Source: a virus. Taken from it: a DNA stretch of 45,313 nucleotides. Within the stretch, counting starts at the first letter, position 1; every line of letters begins with the position of its first letter. The stretch spans positions 1 through 45,313 of the IMG/VR virus record IMGVR_UViG_3300044527_000445; one strand, written 5' to 3'. This document shows positions 33,215 through 41,366 of the stretch, piece by piece. A program made the translations under genes and the position numbers. The notes beneath the pieces were generated by a model that was given only the letters and a program-made list of their open reading frames with translations, had not been told where the DNA came from and did not search any database.

Positions 33215-33655
33215 ATGGATGAATTAGTACAATATTTAAGAGAGTGTTTGGCAAATACATTTGTCATGTATTTTAAGGCTCACCAATTTCATTGGAATGT
33301 TGAAGGTCCAAATTTTCCACAGTATCATAGCTTTTTAGGTGACCTCTATGAGGAGTTACATGGTGCTGTTGATCCAATTGCAGAACAAATTAGAACATTA
33401 GATCAGTATGCACCTACATCTATCGCTGCTATGCTTGCAATGAGTGCTGTAATGGAATCGCTATCAACTGCTCAACCAAGAGAAATGTTTGCATCATTAA
33501 ATACTGATAACGATATTGTATTACTAACTCTTACCAAAGCATATCAAAAAGCTGAAGAATTAGGTCATTTAGGAATATCAAACTTTTTACAAGATAGATT
33601 AACAGCACACGAAAAACATGGCTGGATGTTAAGGGCTACCATTAAAAATGCTTAA
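33215..33655 (+). CDS. Dps-like ferritin
   Basis: The 146-residue protein has the inter-subunit ferroxidase site of Dps: His26 in HWNVEGPNF, His38 (12 later), Asp53 and Glu57 in VDPIAEQI (15 and 19 after His38). These are exactly the E. coli spacings of H51, H63, D78 and E82; the D67 equivalent is Gly42, with Asp43 beside it. Dps forms 12-mers that oxidise and store iron and shield DNA. The lysine-rich N-terminal tail of E. coli Dps is absent. The gene sits between probable head proteins and overlaps the next by eight bases, so it may be packaged or protect DNA during infection. Confidence 0.9.
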   Translation: MDELVQYLRECLANTFVMYFKAHQFHWNVEGPNFPQYHSFLGDLYEELHGAVDPIAEQIRTLDQYAPTSIAAMLAMSAVMESLSTAQPREMFASLNTDNDIVLLTLTKAYQKAEELGHLGISNFLQDRLTAHEKHGWMLRATIKNA

Positions 33656-34130
33656 TTTTAAAACTTACCTTTCAGAAGAAATCTCTGACGATGAACTAGA
33701 GGATATGGCTAATCGCCTATCTTGGGAAGATATTGCTGATCTATATGCTCCAGAAGACTTTGAAGAAGAACTAGGTATCGAAGTCAAAGAAGAAGCTTTG
33801 GAAGAAAAAATTTCTGCATCTTCTAGAATGAAAAAACATATGGATTTTGCAAGATCAGCTGCAAAGCGCAACCTTGCAAGAAGCCTTAAGTTAAAACGTT
33901 CTTCTGATTTGAATACTCTGAAAAGTCGTGCTCATCATGCAGCAAAGCGTGCATTAATGAGCAGATTATTGAGAGGAAGAAGTAAGGATCAATTATCTGC
34001 TGCTGAAAAAGATAGAATTGAACAACAACTAAAATCAATGGAAGGAATAGTAAATAACCTTTCACAAAAAATGTTGCCAAGAATTAGAGAGATTGAACGT
34101 TCTAGATTATCAAGCAGAGCTAAGAAGTGA
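33648..34130 (+). CDS. Probable head-internal protein with basic C-terminal domain
   Basis: The 160-residue protein begins MLNFKTYLSEEIS, like a capsid-targeting peptide with a possible cut after LSE. An acidic stretch (YAPEDFEEELGIEVKEEALEE) follows. The C-terminal part is a strongly basic helix bundle (MKKHMDFARSAAKRNLARSL, AHHAAKRALMSRLLRGRSKD, KMLPRIREIERSRLSSRAKK). This basic pattern (ARxxAKRxLxxRLLRGKS ... LSAAEKDRIE) is common in T4-like marine phages next to structural genes. It could bind packaged DNA once the acidic part is removed; that is inference. Confidence 0.75.
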   Translation: MLNFKTYLSEEISDDELEDMANRLSWEDIADLYAPEDFEEELGIEVKEEALEEKISASSRMKKHMDFARSAAKRNLARSLKLKRSSDLNTLKSRAHHAAKRALMSRLLRGRSKDQLSAAEKDRIEQQLKSMEGIVNNLSQKMLPRIREIERSRLSSRAKK

Positions 34131-34552
34131 AGTTTAAACAATTTTCATTGCAAATAGATGAAGCAGCTGGTGGTTGTCCAGTTGCCACTCAAGATCTTGA
34201 CACCAATGTTAAGAACAGACAACATGCAATAGATGAATACTTGTATGGACCAGCTAATCCAAATGTTCCAGGAGACCATTGGAATAAATTAGCCAAGGTT
34301 TGGGGCATCTCTGTTGAAAATGCAAAAACAATGAGATGTGGCAATTGTGCAGCTTTTGATATCTCTGATAAAATGAGAGATTGTATTGCTAAAGGAATGG
34401 CTGGCAAAGAAGATAATGCAGATACAATGGCAACAGCAGAAAAAGCTGATCTTGGTTACTGCAATGTTCTCCATTTTAAATGTGCAGGAACAAGAAGTTG
34501 CTCACTTTGGTTAACAGACGGACCAATCGATAATAAAGATCGCACAATGTAA
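34127..34552 (+). CDS. Cysteine-rich, HiPIP-like conserved phage protein
   Basis: Translation starts at GTG 34127, overlapping the previous stop. The 141-residue protein begins (V)KFKQFSLQIDEAAGGCPVA, with a possible prohead protease cut after IDE. It has Cys17, Cys71, Cys74, Cys86, Cys112, Cys119 and Cys125. RCGNCAAFDIS, a later DC, and GYCNVLHFKC resemble the CxxC...C...C pattern of high-potential iron-sulfur proteins, though zinc binding is equally possible. I know similar proteins from T4-like and larger phages as hypothetical. A packaged metalloprotein beside a ferritin is a notable pair. Confidence 0.76.
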   Translation: MKFKQFSLQIDEAAGGCPVATQDLDTNVKNRQHAIDEYLYGPANPNVPGDHWNKLAKVWGISVENAKTMRCGNCAAFDISDKMRDCIAKGMAGKEDNADTMATAEKADLGYCNVLHFKCAGTRSCSLWLTDGPIDNKDRTM

Positions 34553-35161
34553 ATGTTTAGAATAGATAAGATCAATTTCTTAAAAGATCCTAAAATTGAT
34601 ATTATAATTGATGATGTGTTTTTTAAGGATCCAAGAGCTGTAAACTTTTTTGATAAAGATGGTTATGAGCTAACTAAATTGGAGCAAATATATTATAGAG
34701 CACAAGGGTTAGAAGTTACAAAGTATACAGCAGATCATCCAGGAGTATTTCAACCTTGGATCCACGTTGATCACCCATATCTAAGTATTGATCATAGTTG
34801 TGCAATGTATCGTTGTAATTTTGAGGATGATGCTAGAAAACAAATTGAGTGGCATTCTAAAAAATATCCTAGAGTGGGTTGGTTATTAACCTGCAAAAAG
34901 AAATGGGGTTTAGATTTAAATATAGATTATTGTGATGGTAATATAGCACTAGAAGTACTGCATCTAGAATGGGACAGTCCAAATCTAGAATTTATAGAAG
35001 AAGAAAGAATAAAAGCAGAAGCTTTAGTAAAAAACACTGATTGGGTAGATGCTGCTAAGCGAGTGTGGTCTTTAAGAGATGAATGGCAAAACCTTAAAGG
35101 TTGGTATGCTCAAGCTCATTGGAAAGCAACGTATTTTGGATTAGAAAGGCCCTGGTACTAA
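34553..35161 (+). CDS. Hypothetical protein, tryptophan-rich
   Basis: The 202-residue protein begins right after the previous stop. It is rich in aromatic residues (QPWIHVDHPYLSIDH, KYPRVGWLLTCKKKWGLDL, GWYAQAHWKATYFGLERPWY). The HVDHPY ... DHSC and HLEWDS segments hold several His/Asp residues that could bind metal. No known family is recognised. The cluster position suggests that it is made late with the head proteins. Function unknown. Confidence 0.72.
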   Translation: MFRIDKINFLKDPKIDIIIDDVFFKDPRAVNFFDKDGYELTKLEQIYYRAQGLEVTKYTADHPGVFQPWIHVDHPYLSIDHSCAMYRCNFEDDARKQIEWHSKKYPRVGWLLTCKKKWGLDLNIDYCDGNIALEVLHLEWDSPNLEFIEEERIKAEALVKNTDWVDAAKRVWSLRDEWQNLKGWYAQAHWKATYFGLERPWY

Positions 35162-35163
35162 CG

Positions 35164-37617
35164 ATGAAAAAGTTACAAAAAACACCTTTTGAAAAATTTA
35201 AAAATAGCATGAAACGTGCTGGATATGATATGGATGCTGGTGCCAAAAGATTACAAGACTTGCTGGATAAGCAAAAGAAAGAAAGAGAAGAACGAGAAAT
35301 GAATTCAACAAAGTCAGAAGAAGCATCTCCTATGATCAAACCACCAAAGAATGAGTTTGCTAAGAAAGAAGATGCTTTTGCTCATGCCAAGCAACATGGT
35401 GGTAAGGTGATGAAAAAGACATTTATTCATCCAACATCTGGTATGAAAACAGTTAGTTATGTAGTTAAAGAAGAAACAGAGTTGGATGAAGCCATCAAGA
35501 AACCTAATGCTACTACTCGTTTTTTAAGACAGTATCCAGTCAGTGATAAAGACGTGGCCAAGCCTGTGAAGAAGCCTGAAAAGAAAAAACCAGAGCAAGG
35601 TGTGGCGGAAGGCACAGGAAAGAATGTAGTCAAGTCTGTCAAGGTAGGCAACTTTAGACACGATTTAGTTGATACAGGAATGGGTTGGCAGGTTCGTATC
35701 TATAACGGTGATGAACTATACGATACAGGAATGAGTAAGAACTCTGAACAGAAGGGATTGGCGGCATTGGAAGATGCTGTTGCCTATACTGAAAAGCAAA
35801 CACGCACCAAACGACAAGGTGTCTCGGAAGGCGAAGGTAAGACACAAAAGTACGAAATGATGATGCGTAATGGACAAGTAAAAAAGTTCATTGCCAAAGA
35901 TGATGCTGACGCAAAACGCATTGCCGCAGGACACGGTGCTAAAAGTGTTATCCGACTAAGAGGTGGTATTCCTGCTGGAAAAGTATCAGAGCAAGGTGTC
36001 TCGGAAGCCGGTCCATTTTCCTATGGAGCCAAACCACCACGTAAAGGTTCGGTTGCCTACAATGCTCTTATGAAACGCAAAGAGCAAGATAAAAATCGTG
36101 TCAAGGAAATTGAAGCAATAGGTACTAAAAATCATCACATAGGTGTAGCCAAGGTTACCAAAGAAGACATTGAAGATGTAACAGAAGCCAAAGATGATAT
36201 GTACAAGTACATAGATCAGTCTGGAGGTCAGGTAATAAAGGGTAAATCTGGAACTTATGTTGGTTATACACATTCTGCCACCAAAGGCAAGGGTGCTAAC
36301 ATACTAAAGCATCATGATACTAAAAAGTACTATGCAGCAGGTGGTTCTTCTACAGCATTTACGCAAAAAACTACACTGCACGATACACCTCAAGCTGCAG
36401 CCAAAGCATATCACAAGGGAAATTTAGCTGAATCTACAGAAACAGCTGAACATCATTTTGAAAAATCTTTAGAACACTATCATCAAGCTGACAAAGCACT
36501 AAAAGCTGGTGATAGAGAGAAATATGATTATCATGTTGCAATGGGCGATGTTCATAAAGATAAAGTGGATCAACATGCTAGCAAAGCAGATTTTAAGAAT
36601 GCTAGCCCTTATCATACCATGTCGAGTCACCTATTTAAGCATCAACAAAAACATAGAGAAATACAAAGAAATCAAGCCTGGGAAGATGAAAAGAATCAGT
36701 CTATTCAGAGAGGCCATGAATTCATGAAAAGAGCAGGAGAACATAGTAAATTTGAAATGAAAGATGGAAAACTCCATAGAAAACCACCAAAATATGACAA
36801 AAACACTGGTAAAAAACTAAAAGAACAAAACGAGAAAGAAAATTTTATTTTTGAAGAAGAGGAAAGAAAATCTGAGTTTAATGATCCACATAGAAACACT
36901 ATAATGTATCATGCAGAACACGTACATAAAAACTTACATCATGCAGAAGCATTAAATAAAGTTGGAGATAAAGAAGGTGCTAAAATGCATTTAAGTACAG
37001 CCATGATGCATATGGATCAACTCAATAAAAGAGTTGGTGAGCATGGTAAAAATCATTTTGGTCATTTTATTGAAAGAGCAAGCAAAGCATCTCAAAGTAT
37101 TCATGGGTATGATCATAAAATTACTAAGGATCTAAGAAAACAAAAAGAAGATTATTTAAAAGAATCTTTAAACTATGGTAAATCATTTAAAGATCTAAGA
37201 GAAGCAGCTTTTAACTCTAATTGTTGTCCAGATGAAGAATATGGATTTACTGAAGAACAGTTTACAGTAACTGGAAATGAACAATATGAGGATTGGGGAG
37301 ATGATATTGTAGAAGGTAAGTTATCATTCTCTAAACTATCACAAAAGCTTCATGAAGAAGATGGTAAGAATGTTAAGTTAAATAAGCCATTTTTAACTCC
37401 AGGTGGTCCAAAGAAGCGTGCTGTATATGTTAAGAATGATAAAGGTAATACCGTTAAAGTAAATTTTGGTGATCCTAATTTAGAAATTAAGAGAGATGAT
37501 CCAGAACGTAAGTCTAGCTTCAGAGCCCGCCATAATTGTGATAATCCAGGACCAAAGTGGAAAGCTCGCTACTGGTCATGTAAATTCTGGTCATCTACGC
37601 CAGTTAGTAAACTATAA
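35164..37617 (+). CDS. Multidomain polyprotein-like head-internal protein with QGVxE linkers
   Basis: The start at 35164 follows the previous stop. The 817-residue protein has a basic helical N terminus, then small domains separated by the linker EQGVAEG (145-149), RQGVSEG (218-222) and EQGVSEA (277-281). A further domain with YKYIDQSGGQVIKGKSGTYV follows, then two His-rich helical regions (AEHHFEKSLEHYHQADKALK, YHAEHVHKNLHHAEALNKVG) and a C terminus with NFGDPNLEIKRDDPERKSSF and CDNPGPKWKARYWSC. This C-terminal signature is frequent in T4-like marine phage structural proteins. Several LxE-A/S/G sites (LDE-A, LAE-S, LKE-S, LRE-A, IVE-G) fit prohead protease processing. The linker region has higher GC than its surroundings. 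Confidence 0.8.
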   Translation: MKKLQKTPFEKFKNSMKRAGYDMDAGAKRLQDLLDKQKKEREEREMNSTKSEEASPMIKPPKNEFAKKEDAFAHAKQHGGKVMKKTFIHPTSGMKTVSYVVKEETELDEAIKKPNATTRFLRQYPVSDKDVAKPVKKPEKKKPEQGVAEGTGKNVVKSVKVGNFRHDLVDTGMGWQVRIYNGDELYDTGMSKNSEQKGLAALEDAVAYTEKQTRTKRQGVSEGEGKTQKYEMMMRNGQVKKFIAKDDADAKRIAAGHGAKSVIRLRGGIPAGKVSEQGVSEAGPFSYGAKPPRKGSVAYNALMKRKEQDKNRVKEIEAIGTKNHHIGVAKVTKEDIEDVTEAKDDMYKYIDQSGGQVIKGKSGTYVGYTHSATKGKGANILKHHDTKKYYAAGGSSTAFTQKTTLHDTPQAAAKAYHKGNLAESTETAEHHFEKSLEHYHQADKALKAGDREKYDYHVAMGDVHKDKVDQHASKADFKNASPYHTMSSHLFKHQQKHREIQRNQAWEDEKNQSIQRGHEFMKRAGEHSKFEMKDGKLHRKPPKYDKNTGKKLKEQNEKENFIFEEEERKSEFNDPHRNTIMYHAEHVHKNLHHAEALNKVGDKEGAKMHLSTAMMHMDQLNKRVGEHGKNHFGHFIERASKASQSIHGYDHKITKDLRKQKEDYLKESLNYGKSFKDLREAAFNSNCCPDEEYGFTEEQFTVTGNEQYEDWGDDIVEGKLSFSKLSQKLHEEDGKNVKLNKPFLTPGGPKKRAVYVKNDKGNTVKVNFGDPNLEIKRDDPERKSSFRARHNCDNPGPKWKARYWSCKFWSSTPVSKL
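35596..35613 (+). repeat. Linker repeat 1 (encodes QGVAEG)
   Basis: The 18 bases CAAGGTGTGGCGGAAGGC match the two later copies at 15 and 14 positions and lie in the same reading frame. It begins the GC-richer segment of the polyprotein gene. Confidence 0.85.
35815..35832 (+). repeat. Linker repeat 2 (encodes QGVSEG)
   Basis: CAAGGTGTCTCGGAAGGC, 219 bases after repeat 1 and identical to repeat 3 over the first 16 bases. It separates two short domains of about 68 and 54 residues. Confidence 0.88.
35992..36009 (+). repeat. Linker repeat 3 (encodes QGVSEA)
   Basis: CAAGGTGTCTCGGAAGCC, 177 bases after repeat 2 and in the same frame. Domain C (AGPFSYGAKPPRKGSV ...) follows. Confidence 0.88.
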
Positions 37618-37620
37618 ATA
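37613..37620 (+). promoter_or_regulatory. Late promoter TATAAATA
   Basis: A perfect T4 late -10 element, overlapping the stop codon of the previous gene and 33 bases before the ATG at 37653. An AGGA ribosome site lies between. Confidence 0.6.
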
Positions 37621-37652
37621 TTAAAATAACTTTTATTTCAGGACATCTATCC

Positions 37653-39023
37653 ATGGAACAGCAATATACCAGAATCACTACTAGTCTATTTGAAGCAATT
37701 CAAAAAGTTACGTCAAGCTCTTCAGAACAAAAACAAGAACTTCTTGTTGAAGGTCTAGCAATGCCAAAGGGCAACGATCCACATTCCCAAGGCGTTAGAG
37801 TTGCTATGGGTTCTAGAGAAATGGTTAAGAAATATACACCAGGGTCTGAAGAGCATAAACAATTTATGGCTGGTCATGCTGTTGGTAAAGCTCAAGTTAA
37901 AAAGAAAATGGATTCTCTAGAACCTAAGATTAAAACTATGGGTGAAGAAAGTGAGGAAACTGAATCTATTGACGAATGGAAAAAACCATGGTCACCAGAG
38001 CCAGCTACTCGACCCCCAAATCCAAAAGATGCAGAGCATAAAAAAGCTTCAATGTTAATTGATAAAATTAGATCACTAAGACAATTGGGTGTTGAAGCTA
38101 AAGAAAAAGGTGATCATGATAAGCATAAAGAATATCATGAAAGAGCAAAGCAAGCTGATCAAGAGTATCAAAAATTAGGTCATAAAAGTCTTATGAATAG
38201 TCCTCTAAGGTCAGAGAGCGTTGATGAAGCAATGACACCAGAATTTGAAAAGAAATTCGCAGAAACACCTAAGGGTGTTGAAGTTCATATGAAGCACAAA
38301 GAGACTGGTAAGATTGTTAAGAATAAGTTTATTGGTACTCATAGTGCTGTTGCTGCAGCTAAAAAGCATATTGCAAGTATGGAAAAGCAAGGTTATGTAG
38401 TTCATGCTAAGAAGTTAATTGAGCAAGAAGTAGAACAAACTGATGAAGCGATGAGCCATCAAGCAGCTACTACTATGAAGCATATTAAACCAGGTACTCT
38501 TAAACAGAATTATGGTGATAGACAAGATGCTGCTAATATTAAACCTGGAATCAAAGGTGTAGCAGATAGATTGGCTATGTTGGATAGAGCTAAAAAGGAA
38601 GGCAGACTTAAAGAGGAAGAACATTTTGACGAAACAATTATCAAAGAAGATTTAAATATTGATGCTCCAGAACAGTTTACATTCAAAGACTATCTAACAG
38701 CAGTAACATCACTTGTTGGATCAGAACTTGAAGAGCATCAAATTGTAGCAGTAGCATATGAAGCATTTAGAACACAAGAAGAAGATATTATTTTAGAAGA
38801 GTTAACACGTGATGATCTAAAACAGAAAATGAAGGCACACATGGATGCCGGGCATCAAATCTCTGGTGAAAAATTTAGTATGAAGGATGGAAAGCCCTAT
38901 GGTGAGTATGTCGTAACTGATAAGGAAACCGGCGTACGCCGTAAGTATATCCATCACGGTTCTACAAGAAGAGTGGAAAATATGGGCTCGCGTACTAAGA
39001 AAGACGCAAAAGCTAACGATTAA
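37653..39023 (+). CDS. Multidomain probable head-internal protein
   Basis: The 456-residue protein is hydrophilic and lysine/glutamate-rich. Helical N terminus (TSLFEAIQKV), LLVEGLAMPKG (possible cut after LVE), a helical TPR-like segment (GDHDKHKEYHERAKQADQEY), a small domain (VEVHMKHKETGKIVKNKFIG, AVAAAKKHIASMEKQGY) and a C-terminal domain (YVVTDKETGVRRKYIHHGST). The segments are separated by SIDEW, SVDEA and QTDEA, of the form xDE-A, close to the prohead protease rule. The general plan copies that of the gene at 35164. It has its own perfect late promoter motif. No enzymatic motif is seen. Confidence 0.75.
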   Translation: MEQQYTRITTSLFEAIQKVTSSSSEQKQELLVEGLAMPKGNDPHSQGVRVAMGSREMVKKYTPGSEEHKQFMAGHAVGKAQVKKKMDSLEPKIKTMGEESEETESIDEWKKPWSPEPATRPPNPKDAEHKKASMLIDKIRSLRQLGVEAKEKGDHDKHKEYHERAKQADQEYQKLGHKSLMNSPLRSESVDEAMTPEFEKKFAETPKGVEVHMKHKETGKIVKNKFIGTHSAVAAAKKHIASMEKQGYVVHAKKLIEQEVEQTDEAMSHQAATTMKHIKPGTLKQNYGDRQDAANIKPGIKGVADRLAMLDRAKKEGRLKEEEHFDETIIKEDLNIDAPEQFTFKDYLTAVTSLVGSELEEHQIVAVAYEAFRTQEEDIILEELTRDDLKQKMKAHMDAGHQISGEKFSMKDGKPYGEYVVTDKETGVRRKYIHHGSTRRVENMGSRTKKDAKAND

Positions 39024-39030
39024 TTCCACC

Positions 39031-39038
39031 TATAAATA
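39031..39038 (+). promoter_or_regulatory. Late promoter TATAAATA
   Basis: A perfect TATAAATA lies in the intergenic gap. It is followed five bases later by AAAGGAG and by the ATG at 39058. It is the clearest late promoter in the window. Confidence 0.75.
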
Positions 39039-39057
39039 AATTCAAAGGAGACAAAAG

Positions 39058-39594
39058 ATGTCACAATGGGGTAAATTAGATAGATCAGCTATCTTAGGTA
39101 GTGTTTGGGTAGTAAACGGAAACGTTTATCTACGTGGAAATGCTACAACAGTTTTCACTGGAAATGTTAGGTCTGGTGATGCTATTCTTTTAGATAACGT
39201 AGCTTATGCAGTTAACGTTATTTTGTCGTCAAATGTTTTGACACTAGATGCACCATATGCTGGTTCTACAGCAAACTTAACAACTACTGCTGCTCAACAA
39301 TCACCAAAAGATATTCGTACTTACGGTTGGGGAATAACTGCAGCAGCTGGTGCTAATACTGTTGGTAAAGCAAATGTATATGGTGTAGATCGTGTTGAAG
39401 TTGCAGTAGCAGCAAATAAGGGTCGTGGATTCAGTATTCCAGGTTGGTCTTCACATATGTCTTATACAACTTCACAAGGTAGCACACGTTATAAGACCGA
39501 AGCACTCGTTGCAATGTCTAAAAACTTTAACGCTAATGCTACTGGCACGTTGCAGACAGATGCTAACGATAATTCAGTATTAGCTAATTCCTAA
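39058..39594 (+). CDS. Virion structural protein, strongly expressed
   Basis: The 178-residue product (MSQWGKLDRSAILGSVWVVN ... TYGWGITAAAGANTVGKANV ... STRYKTEALVAMSKNFNANA) is beta-rich, low in cysteine and has codons with little rarity. It has the best promoter and ribosome site in the window (TATAAATA plus AAAGGAG), which fits an abundant capsid or tail component. I recognise the type from structural proteins of T4-like marine phages but cannot place it in the virion. It precedes three fibre genes. Confidence 0.76.
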   Translation: MSQWGKLDRSAILGSVWVVNGNVYLRGNATTVFTGNVRSGDAILLDNVAYAVNVILSSNVLTLDAPYAGSTANLTTTAAQQSPKDIRTYGWGITAAAGANTVGKANVYGVDRVEVAVAANKGRGFSIPGWSSHMSYTTSQGSTRYKTEALVAMSKNFNANATGTLQTDANDNSVLANS

Positions 39595-39613
39595 TTTTAT
39601 TGAGTAATAAAAC

Positions 39614-41356
39614 ATGGCAGATATAAAGGTATCAGAACTTACTGAAGCTACGTCTGGTGTAAACAGTAGCGATATACTCTACTTGGTTCAATCTGGATCA
39701 AGTAAGAAAGCTACTGTTGCCAATGTAGTTTCCAACGCAAGAATCGACGCAAGAATAGGAGCTGCATACCTTTCTAATCTGTATGATGTTTCAGGACTAA
39801 CTCCTTCCAATGCTCAAGTTTTAACATGGAATAGTGTTACAAACCTTTGGGAACCACAAGCTGGTGGAGGATTTAGTGAAATTGCTGGAGTCTCATCAGG
39901 TACAGTTTCTAATGTACAGTTGGCAAAAGCAATCAATAGTCAGTCAATTGGCAATGTTACACTTTCTTATGCAAATGTAAGAAATTTAACATTTACAGAT
40001 AATGCTGTAAATTTCTATAATGCATTTTCAGGAACATCATTTGGATGGGTTGAAAACGTATTAGGTAGAGATGGTTACTTTTCGTTCTACAGAAAAGGTA
40101 CAGAAAGAGCATACATTACTGCTGATGGTTGGCCTGTTGCAGATGCAGCAGCCGGTCAAAATACGATTCCAACATTTAAATCAGCAAACAGTATGTTTGT
40201 TGCCAATGCTGATCCTTGTAATGCGTACATTGGTAATATTACGATCTACTCGGCAAATGTTGGAGGATTAGTATTAACTTCCAATCTTGTGCAATTTCAT
40301 AATAAGTTCTCTGGCCTTTCTATGTATTGGTATGAGAATGCGTTAGCAAGAGATGGATATTGGGCATTCGCAAGAAGCGAAATTGATCGTGCATATATTA
40401 CAGTAGACGGATATCCAGTAGCTGATGCAACAGCTGGTGAAAAAACAATTCCAACATTTAAGTCTGCAAATTCAACTTATGTAGTTGCTACTGCTCAAGG
40501 CACTAATCAACAAGTCGGTAATCTAACATTACGTTGGTCTAATGTCAATAACATGACATTTACAGATAATGCATTAACCTTCTTTAAGCCGTTTTCAGGT
40601 ACTTCATTTTATTGGAGTGATCCTGCAGGATTCCCAACTCTCAAGAATTGGGGATTTGATGAGGCAGGCGTAAATAAAGCTAAAATATCTTCTACTGGTT
40701 ATATTCTTGATCCAGAAACGTTGATATCAGCAAAACAAGGTAACGTTATCTATCTTAAGAATGATGGTGGAAGTTCAGCTCTAACTCCTGGTGGTTGGTC
40801 AGCAAACGCTTACTCATTATCAGCTAACGTATTTTCGTTTAGATATGGAAACCATACTGGTTCAGTAGGTGCTTACTTCTATAACGATGTGGCTGCAGGT
40901 GGATTTAGATATTACTGGCCTGGAACTGGATCTTCTGGCTCAGTTGGATTGGGTCTTGATGGTGTTCATTTCAATTCAACTATTTTAGAAGATCCAAGCG
41001 GAACATCTTCTCAAGTATATCGTGGTGATGGAACGATTGGTGCAGTACCTTCTGATGTTAATTTGAAAAGAGCAGTTGCACCAACTACTGTTGGTTTAGA
41101 TTTCATTAAGGCTTTAGATGTTAAAACCTTTGAAATGAGAAACTCTACAGTAAATGAAGATGCTGGTTATGGTCCAAAGATGATTGGATTTATTGCTCAA
41201 GACGTTTATAATGCAGCAAATAATTATGTTGATATGAATCCAATTATTTCTGACAGAAGAGGTTATCTTGGTATTGATGTTAATCAGATCGTAGCTGCTC
41301 TTGTTAACGCAGTTAAAACACTTAGCGATGAAGTAGATCAACTTAAAAACAGGTAA
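39614..41356 (+). CDS. Tail fibre protein with peptidase S74 chaperone domain
   Basis: The 580-residue protein begins MADIKVSELTEATSGVNSSD and KKATVANV, an N-terminal module shared with the next two genes. The shaft has about three repeats of 100 residues (NVTLSYANVRNLTFTDNAV, FSGTSFGWVENVLGRDGYFS, RAYITADGWPVADAAAGQNT). The C-terminal 101 residues are an S74 intramolecular chaperone: SDVNLK with Ser480 and Lys485, the spacing of the catalytic Ser/Lys dyad of endosialidase, then GLDFIKALDVKTFEM and IGFIAQDVY. It assists trimer folding and cuts itself off. Fibres with this domain are typical of tailed phages. Confidence 0.9.
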   Translation: MADIKVSELTEATSGVNSSDILYLVQSGSSKKATVANVVSNARIDARIGAAYLSNLYDVSGLTPSNAQVLTWNSVTNLWEPQAGGGFSEIAGVSSGTVSNVQLAKAINSQSIGNVTLSYANVRNLTFTDNAVNFYNAFSGTSFGWVENVLGRDGYFSFYRKGTERAYITADGWPVADAAAGQNTIPTFKSANSMFVANADPCNAYIGNITIYSANVGGLVLTSNLVQFHNKFSGLSMYWYENALARDGYWAFARSEIDRAYITVDGYPVADATAGEKTIPTFKSANSTYVVATAQGTNQQVGNLTLRWSNVNNMTFTDNALTFFKPFSGTSFYWSDPAGFPTLKNWGFDEAGVNKAKISSTGYILDPETLISAKQGNVIYLKNDGGSSALTPGGWSANAYSLSANVFSFRYGNHTGSVGAYFYNDVAAGGFRYYWPGTGSSGSVGLGLDGVHFNSTILEDPSGTSSQVYRGDGTIGAVPSDVNLKRAVAPTTVGLDFIKALDVKTFEMRNSTVNEDAGYGPKMIGFIAQDVYNAANNYVDMNPIISDRRGYLGIDVNQIVAALVNAVKTLSDEVDQLKNR

Positions 41357-41366
41357 GAGATAAAAC

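Noticed and set aside
35101-35163. Upstream start for the polyprotein gene
   Set aside because: It would overlap the preceding gene by 61 bases without a ribosome site; ATG 35164 follows the previous stop directly.
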